Origin: Lentzea flava
Lineage (GTDB): Bacteria; Actinomycetota; Actinomycetes; Mycobacteriales; Pseudonocardiaceae
Assembly: GCF_014648475.1 (NCBI RefSeq)
Contig: NZ_BMRE01000013.1
Coordinates: forward strand, 120,726 to 184,725
Direction: 5' to 3'
DNA: 64,000 bases
Part shown: positions 59,537-64,000 of the stretch, one piece after another
Position numbering within the stretch: the first letter of the stretch is position 1
How the letters are laid out: every line of letters begins with the position of its first letter
Notes under the pieces: generated by a model
Databases searched by the model: none
What the model saw: the letters and a program-made list of their open reading frames with translations, nothing else
Told to the model about the DNA's origin: nothing
Translations under genes and position numbers: made by a program

Positions 59537-59794
59537 TCATGTGGACAGGTAGAAGATCGCGACACCCAGCAGCAGCGCGAACACCGCGAGCACGACGACG
59601 AGCCGCACGCCCGCGCCCTCCTGCCGCGGTGCCACGGGGATGAACGGCTCCGGCACCTCGTAGCTGCCGATGGGCCGGGTGCTTCCGGCGGGCGGTGGCG
59701 GTTGCTCGGGCCCCTTGCCGAAGGCGGAGAACGGATCCGGGTTCTCCGCGTAGAGGTCGCGCTCGTGGAACGGCTCGTGCGGTGGTGTGGTCAT
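59537..59794 (-). CDS. Small tail-anchored membrane protein, function unknown
   Basis: 85 residues from ATG 59792-59794. A soluble Pro-rich N-terminus (TTPPHEPFHERDLYAENPDPFSAFGKGPEQPPPPAG) leads to a single C-terminal membrane helix (VRLVVVLAVFALLLGVAIFYL, about 62-83) ending in ST. No family recognised. It is divergent from the lipoprotein gene at 59880, with 85 bp between the starts. Confidence 0.6.
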   Translation of the reverse strand: MTTPPHEPFHERDLYAENPDPFSAFGKGPEQPPPPAGSTRPIGSYEVPEPFIPVAPRQEGAGVRLVVVLAVFALLLGVAIFYLST

Positions 59795-59879
59795 CACGTC
59801 CCCCCAGACTCGACCACTCGAGCGTAGCCGGAGACGCGTTTGCCCGGCGAGGGAGTTGTTCCGCTGCCATGATCGGCTC

Positions 59880-60806
59880 ATGCTCGGGGGACTTCGCACG
59901 TTCGCACTGGTCGTGGCGTTGCTGGCGACCGCGGTGGCCTGCGGGCGCGGCGACGAGGAGATCGCGAGGCTGCGCCAGGCGGTCGAAGCGGAGATGGCCG
60001 CGGCGCCGCTGCCGCAGGGGGCCGAACTGGTGCGCGGGCGGTTCGACAAAGGCTGCCACGACTTCTGGGAGTGCGCCGACGGCCCCGACCGGCCTGCGGT
60101 GTACGAGGCGGATCTCTACCTGGGACGGCCGCCATCAAGTACGTCCAGCATGTGCGCCTACTTCGTCGGAATGTTGCGGGACAAGGGTTTCCGGCTGGCG
60201 GGCGAGTGGGACGACAAGCGGTTCGAGGTCGACGCCGCCGCCTGCGCCGCGGGGCATCCCGGTGCCGGGACCGTGGTGCGGGCGGACGGGAAGTCGTTCA
60301 GCGCCAAGGCGACGCTCGAATTCTCCCTGCTCGACGACCGAGGCGTGGTGGCACCTCACTACAAGCTCACCTACGAGCCGCACGAGCCGTTGTCGCTGAA
60401 CGCCGTGCGGCTAACGCGCTCGGTGGTGGCGCACATCAGGGGTGCGCTCGACCGCGAGTTCGTGCTGTCGGCTGCTCCCGAGGCCGACGGGATCACCTCG
60501 GGCCAGACGAGGGGACCTTGGTGGAAAGTGCCCTCGGCCACGACGTCGTTGCGGTTCGAGGTCACGTGCGACGAACGCGACGAGGCCTGGCTGGATGCCC
60601 ACGATCCCGACATCACCGGCAAGCCGTACGGCTGGGGGCGGCGCGTGGTGCGGTGCACCGGCGCCGCCACCGTCGTCGACGTACCCGTGGAGCTCAAGAA
60701 GGACAAGGCCACCGTCCGGGTCAGCGTGTACGGGCGGCCGGCCTCGGCTCAGCGGCAACCGTCCAGGAACGGCGACTACGTCGTCAGGTTCCTCTCGGCG
60801 AGCTGA
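59880..60806 (+). CDS. Probable lipoprotein, function unknown
   Basis: 308 residues from ATG 59880. The N-terminus MLGGLRTFALVVALLATAVACG is a signal sequence with a lipobox-like A-V-A-C at residue 21, so membrane-anchored outside the cell is likely. The mature part is a mixed alpha/beta protein with cysteines at several positions (KGCHDFWECADG, SMCAYFVG, AAACAAGHPG, EVTCDERDE, RRVVRCTGA) that may form disulfides. Two similar halves are possible (YEADLYLGRPP.. and ..SLRFEVTCDE). I do not recognise a family. Confidence 0.72.
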   Translation: MLGGLRTFALVVALLATAVACGRGDEEIARLRQAVEAEMAAAPLPQGAELVRGRFDKGCHDFWECADGPDRPAVYEADLYLGRPPSSTSSMCAYFVGMLRDKGFRLAGEWDDKRFEVDAAACAAGHPGAGTVVRADGKSFSAKATLEFSLLDDRGVVAPHYKLTYEPHEPLSLNAVRLTRSVVAHIRGALDREFVLSAAPEADGITSGQTRGPWWKVPSATTSLRFEVTCDERDEAWLDAHDPDITGKPYGWGRRVVRCTGAATVVDVPVELKKDKATVRVSVYGRPASAQRQPSRNGDYVVRFLSAS

Positions 60807-60811
60807 CCCGG

Positions 60812-61216
60812 TCAGGAGAGCGGGTAGACCTCGACTTCCGCCTCGTGCCCGGACGCGCCGGCGAGCCGGGCGTCACAGGTCACGAGCGGCACGTCCAGCT
60901 GTTCGGCGAGCGCGAGGTAGAGCGCGTCGTACGCCGAGGCCGCGTGCCGCAACTCCCACGCCCTCCGGACCAGCGGCGGGTGATCGATCAACGTGATCGG
61001 GGCGTCCAGCAGGTTGTCGAGGGCCTCCTCCGCCTGCGCGTCGGTGATCAGGCCGCGCTGCGCGAGCTTGCGCAGCACGTGCAACGACTCCGCGGTCAGC
61101 AGCTGCGGTGCCGCCGCCGTGCTGGTGAGGAGGCGCTTCACCAGACCGCGGTCGGGGTCCGCGCCGACCAGGAACTCCATCAGCGCGGACGTGTCCACGA
61201 CGGCCGTGAAGCTCAC
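60812..61216 (-). CDS. vapC: VapC-family PIN-domain toxin
   Basis: 134 residues with the PIN nuclease acidic set D8 (VVDTSALMEF), E43 (TAESLHVLRKL), D97 (AYDALYLALAE) and D115 (VTCDARLA). VapC toxins are RNases that cleave tRNA or rRNA when freed from their antitoxin. The antitoxin gene lies directly upstream with a 4-bp overlap, the standard order. It converges on the lipoprotein gene with a 5-bp gap. Confidence 0.9.
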   Translation of the reverse strand: MSFTAVVDTSALMEFLVGADPDRGLVKRLLTSTAAAPQLLTAESLHVLRKLAQRGLITDAQAEEALDNLLDAPITLIDHPPLVRRAWELRHAASAYDALYLALAEQLDVPLVTCDARLAGASGHEAEVEVYPLS

Positions 61217-61464
61217 TCGTCGTCCTCGCGGAGGTCGCGGACGACGCTGACGATGGTGGCCCGGTCGACGCCCCAGTCGCGCTTGCGCGAGCGTTCGTAC
61301 AGCTCCGCCATCGAGGGCTTGCGGGCCAGTTCGACCAGGTGGTTGCGCAGGTACGTGGTCAGCGACAGCCCTGCCTTGGCGGCTCGTGCCTGGAGGATGT
61401 CCACGACATCCCCCGGCACCTCGCGGATCTGCACCGCACGGAACGACTCGGCCGATTCGCTCAT
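61213..61464 (-). CDS. vapB: VapB-type antitoxin (FitA-like ribbon-helix-helix)
   Basis: 83 residues from ATG 61462-61464. The N-terminal ribbon-helix-helix RAVQIREVPGDVVDILQARAAKAGLSLTTYLRNHLVELA would bind DNA, and the C-terminal part (PSMAELYERSRKRDWGVDRATIVSVVRDLREDDE) would block the VapC active site. The pair is expected to repress its own promoter, which lies in 61465-61553, a gap shared with the end of the helicase gene. Confidence 0.85.
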   Translation of the reverse strand: MSESAESFRAVQIREVPGDVVDILQARAAKAGLSLTTYLRNHLVELARKPSMAELYERSRKRDWGVDRATIVSVVRDLREDDE

Positions 61465-61553
61465 GTACGCGACACTACCGTCAATGCGTGCAATCTGCAT
61501 GCACTCATCGTGGATGCAGTCGGCAACGCATGCAACTACCCGATCGTGTGGTC

Positions 61554-63719
61554 TCAAACCTTCTTGAGACCGGTGAGCGCGTCCGGCAACGGCTCGTGGT
61601 GCAGCACGCCGAGCCGTTGCGTGGCGCGGGTCAGCGCCACGTACAGCTCGGCCGCGCCACGCGGCCCGTCGGCCAGGATCCGTTCCGGCGCGACGACGAG
61701 CACCGAGTCGTACTCCAGGCCCTTGGTCTCCGACGCGGGCACCGTGCCGGGCACTCCGGGCGGCCCGATCACGACGCTGGTGCCCTCCTCCTCCGCCTCC
61801 GCGAGCACGAACTCCTCGATCGCCGCGGGCAGTTCCTCCGGCGAAAGCTGTCGTGCCCACGGCTGAACACCGTTGGCGCGAACGGATTCCGGCGCTCGGA
61901 CGTCCGGCGCGAACTCGGCGAGCACCTGGGCGGCGACCGCCATGATCTCGGCGGGCGTGCGGTAGTTGACCGTCAGCGAGCGGTACTCCCAGCGGCCGGG
62001 CACGTACGGGTCGAGCATCTCGCCCCACGACGAGGCGCCCGCCGGGGACCGCCGCTGCGCGAGGTCGCCCACCACCGTGAACGAACGTCCGGGGCACCGG
62101 CGCATCAGCACTCGCCAGTCCATTTCGGACAGTTCCTGCGCCTCGTCGACCACCACGTGCCGGTAGGTCCAGCCGCGGTCGGCCGAGGCGCGTTCGACGA
62201 GGCTGCGGGTGTCGTACTCCTCGAAGCGCTCCGCCAGGTCCTCCGCGAAGAGCAGGTCCGTGGCGAACAGATGGTCCTCATCGTCCATGTGGTCCTGGCG
62301 GCTGACGAGGCTGTCCAGCACCTCGGAGGCGTACCGGGCCTCGGCCCTGCGGGCTTCGGCTTCGGCTTTCGCGGCGGCCTCCTCCGCGCGCTTGTCGCGG
62401 CCCAGCAGCTCGTGCAGCTCGTCGAGCAACGGCACGTCCGACACCGTCCACGCCTCGCCGTCGGCGCGGTGCAGCGACGGGTCGCCACCGGCCGCCGCGA
62501 GGCGTTCCGGTGACGAGTACAGCGATCCCAGCAGCCACTCGGGCGTCAGCACGGGCCACAGCTCGTCCAGCGCCAGTGTGAACGCCTCGTCGTCGGCCAG
62601 GTCCTTGATCAGGCCCGACCTCATGTCCTCCCAGCTCTCGCGGTCGGACCGGGACAGCCAGCCCTTGCCGATCCTGCCGATCGCGCGTTCGGTCAGGACG
62701 TACGTGACGATCTCGACGAACACCTTGCGGGCCTCGTTGTGCGGCAGCCCACTGTCGCGCGCTTCCTGCCGCGCCCACTCGGCGACGTCGGCGGTGATCT
62801 CGACCACGACGTCCTTCATCGTGATCGGGATCGGCGAGGACGGCAGCCGCTGCCGGTCGGCCACCGCCGACTTCAGCACCTCCACCATCTTCAGCGAACC
62901 CTTGAGCCGCGCGACGTCCGGCGCGTCCTCCGCCGTCGCGGACAGGCCCGGCAGCAGGCCGCCCGTGGTCGTGAAGACCACATCGGACTCACCGAGGGAC
63001 GGCAGCACCCGGCCGATGTGGTTGAGGAACGCCGGGTTCGGACCGACGACGAGGACGCCGTGCCGTTCCATGCGTTCGCGTTGCGTGTACATCAGATAGG
63101 CGACGCGGTGCAGCGCCACGACGGTCTTGCCGGTGCCGGGACCGCCCTCGATCACCACGACACCGGGGTGGTCGAGCCGGATGATCGCGTCCTGCTCGGC
63201 CTGGATGGTGGCCACGATGTCGCGCATGCCCTCGCCGCGCGGCGCGTTCAACGCCGCCAGCAGCGCCGCGTCGCCGTGCTCCTCGCCGAGCTTGCCGAAG
63301 ACCTCGTCGGTGAAGTCCACGATCGCACGGCGGCGGGTGTGGAACTGGCGCCGCCTGCTCATGCCCTCCGGCTGGGCGCCGGTGGCGGTGTAGAACGGCC
63401 GCGCCGCCGGTGCCCGCCAGTCGAGCAGCACCGGTTCGAACTCGTTCTCCTCGTCGAACAGGCCGATCCTGCCGATGTAGGAGGTGACGCCGTCGACGCT
63501 GTCCAGCCGGCCGAAGCACAGCCCGTAGTCGGCCACGTTCAGCCGCTTCATCTCGCGGTGCCGGGCCCGCACCTCGTTGTCCCGCTCCATGACGGTCTCG
63601 CCGGTGCCGCCCAGCGCGGCCTGATACGCGGCCTTCACGCGCGCGCGTTCGGAATCGAGCCGTGCGTAGAGACCGGCGACGTACTCGCGTTCGGACTGCA
63701 GTTCTTCTTCGTACCCCAC
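61554..63719 (-). CDS. helR: HelD/HelR-type RNA polymerase-recycling helicase
   Basis: 721 residues from GTG 63717-63719 with GGGGAG upstream. The N-terminal coiled coil (EEELQSEREYVAGLYARLDSERARVKAAYQAAL) and the HelD hallmark SYIGRIGLFDEENEFEPVLLDWRAPAARPFY come first. Superfamily 1 motifs follow: Walker A EGGPGTGKTVVALHR (about 191-205), DEAQELSEMDW, VVGDLAQRR and ETKGLEYDSVLVV. HelD proteins clear stalled RNA polymerase; HelR members displace rifamycin. A rifamycin-associated-element-like palindrome lies 56 bp upstream, which favours HelR. Confidence 0.88.
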   Translation of the reverse strand: MGYEEELQSEREYVAGLYARLDSERARVKAAYQAALGGTGETVMERDNEVRARHREMKRLNVADYGLCFGRLDSVDGVTSYIGRIGLFDEENEFEPVLLDWRAPAARPFYTATGAQPEGMSRRRQFHTRRRAIVDFTDEVFGKLGEEHGDAALLAALNAPRGEGMRDIVATIQAEQDAIIRLDHPGVVVIEGGPGTGKTVVALHRVAYLMYTQRERMERHGVLVVGPNPAFLNHIGRVLPSLGESDVVFTTTGGLLPGLSATAEDAPDVARLKGSLKMVEVLKSAVADRQRLPSSPIPITMKDVVVEITADVAEWARQEARDSGLPHNEARKVFVEIVTYVLTERAIGRIGKGWLSRSDRESWEDMRSGLIKDLADDEAFTLALDELWPVLTPEWLLGSLYSSPERLAAAGGDPSLHRADGEAWTVSDVPLLDELHELLGRDKRAEEAAAKAEAEARRAEARYASEVLDSLVSRQDHMDDEDHLFATDLLFAEDLAERFEEYDTRSLVERASADRGWTYRHVVVDEAQELSEMDWRVLMRRCPGRSFTVVGDLAQRRSPAGASSWGEMLDPYVPGRWEYRSLTVNYRTPAEIMAVAAQVLAEFAPDVRAPESVRANGVQPWARQLSPEELPAAIEEFVLAEAEEEGTSVVIGPPGVPGTVPASETKGLEYDSVLVVAPERILADGPRGAAELYVALTRATQRLGVLHHEPLPDALTGLKKV

Positions 63720-63774
63720 GTGCTCCCCACAGCGCCTGTGAACTGGCATAGGGCGATGAGTCTGAAGCACGCAC

Positions 63775-63795
63775 GGGGCCTTGTGGCAAGGCCCC
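63775..63795. promoter_or_regulatory. Rifamycin-associated-element (RAE)-like palindrome upstream of helR
   Basis: Perfect 9-nt arms GGGGCCTTG and CAAGGCCCC around TGG. This closely matches the RAE inverted repeat described upstream of rifamycin-inducible resistance genes in actinomycetes, as I recall it. It is 56 bp from the helR start codon. Confidence 0.75.
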
Positions 63796-63809
63796 CTGCC
63801 TGCTATACG
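63781..63809 (+). promoter_or_regulatory. Plus-strand promoter whose -35 lies inside the RAE
   Basis: -35 TTGTGG (63781-63786), 17-bp spacer, -10 TATACG (63804-63809), expected +1 near 63816. It points away from helR and runs straight into the terminator at 63820. Confidence 0.6.
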
Positions 63810-63819
63810 TTTAAGTGGG

Positions 63820-63849
63820 AAGGAGTGGACATCCGCTCCTTTTTCTTTT
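63820..63849 (+). terminator. Intrinsic terminator directly downstream of the RAE promoter
   Basis: Arms AAGGAGTGGA and TCCGCTCCTT (one G-U pair), followed by TTTCTTTT. It is the only T-tract terminator seen in the window. The remaining 63850-64000 shows no gene. A half copy of the palindromic element family (22 of 27 bases, 63917-63943) lies there. Confidence 0.7.
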
Positions 63850-64000
63850 GCTCGCAGCGCTCATCCCTGCCGCGCTGCCGTGACGGAGCGGCTCCGCCCC
63901 TCCGGCTGCTGACGTCGATGAAGGGCTCCTTCCTACACCTCAGCCCGGATCCACCGATGAGTTAGTGGTTCGGTCCGTGTCGTAGACACGCAGATGCCCT

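Noticed and set aside
61465..61553. Separate small gene between vapB and helR
   Set aside because: The 89 bp have no frame with a start and ribosome site; it should hold the vapBC promoter.
63851..64000. Small plus-strand gene at the window end (MKGSFLHLSP-)
   Set aside because: A 15-residue frame that coincides with a half copy of the palindromic element family; no ribosome site.

Overview
The window is high-GC actinobacterial DNA with GTG/TTG starts, frequent 4-bp ATGA/GTGA gene overlaps, a conservon, a phosphatidylinositol-mannoside (PIM) cluster and two XRE-DUF5753 regulators. This fits the family Pseudonocardiaceae, probably the Lentzea/Saccharothrix/Actinosynnema group. The family call is inferred from gene content and intergenic palindrome style. 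Nearly all of the sequence is protein coding. I see no rRNA, tRNA, CRISPR array or insertion sequence.

Layout. (1) 1-7837: purine catabolic operon on the minus strand (HIU hydrolase, three xanthine dehydrogenase subunits with an 8-oxoguanine deaminase between them, guanine deaminase, NCS2 permease), divergent from a PucR regulator. (2) 7847-14495: small membrane and secreted proteins, a truncated NB-ARC ATPase, an XRE-DUF5753 regulator, a 1006-aa kinase/solute-binding/VWA fusion and a secreted beta-propeller. (3) 14718-18910: a conservon (cvnA-D) with a P-loop kinase joined directly to its end. (4) 19437-26913: 3-hydroxyacyl-CoA dehydrogenase, then a gamma-glutamylation-type amine catabolic cluster (APC permease, GlnA-like ligase, PuuD-like hydrolase, aldehyde dehydrogenase, SDR, GntR/FadR regulator). 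(5) 27100-30432: acyl-CoA synthetase and small proteins. (6) 30466-37925: thrS-HIT, then pgsA-patA-pimA-NUDIX, the mycobacterial Rv2614c-Rv2609c order with an XRE regulator inserted. (7) 39416-51948: reductive pyrimidine degradation in two blocks (NCS1 permease, ureidopropionase, dihydropyrimidinase, LLM oxidoreductase; PucR regulator, class III aminotransferase, methylmalonate-semialdehyde dehydrogenase), separated by an esterase remnant, RDD protein, methyltransferase, TipA-like MerR regulator and a secreted protein. (8) 52014-64000: a 1411-aa NTPase-TPR protein, EF-G2, pdxS, a lipoprotein, a VapBC pair, and a HelD/HelR helicase preceded by a rifamycin-associated-element-like palindrome.

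How it fits together. The window supplies much of a nucleobase salvage-to-carbon route. Purines go to xanthine and urate and on through HIU. Uracil and thymine go to beta-alanine or beta-aminoisobutyrate, then semialdehydes, then acetyl- or propionyl-CoA. Each half has its own PucR regulator. No classical dihydropyrimidine dehydrogenase is present, and the LLM flavin/F420 oxidoreductase in the operon is the natural candidate for that step.

The observations I would follow first are the RAE-type palindrome upstream of helR with an opposite-strand promoter-terminator module inside it, the kinase-SBP-VWA fusion, the LLM enzyme in the pyrimidine operon, a 49-bp palindromic element present twice in opposite orientation, and the textbook MerR promoter with a leaderless start at 46858.
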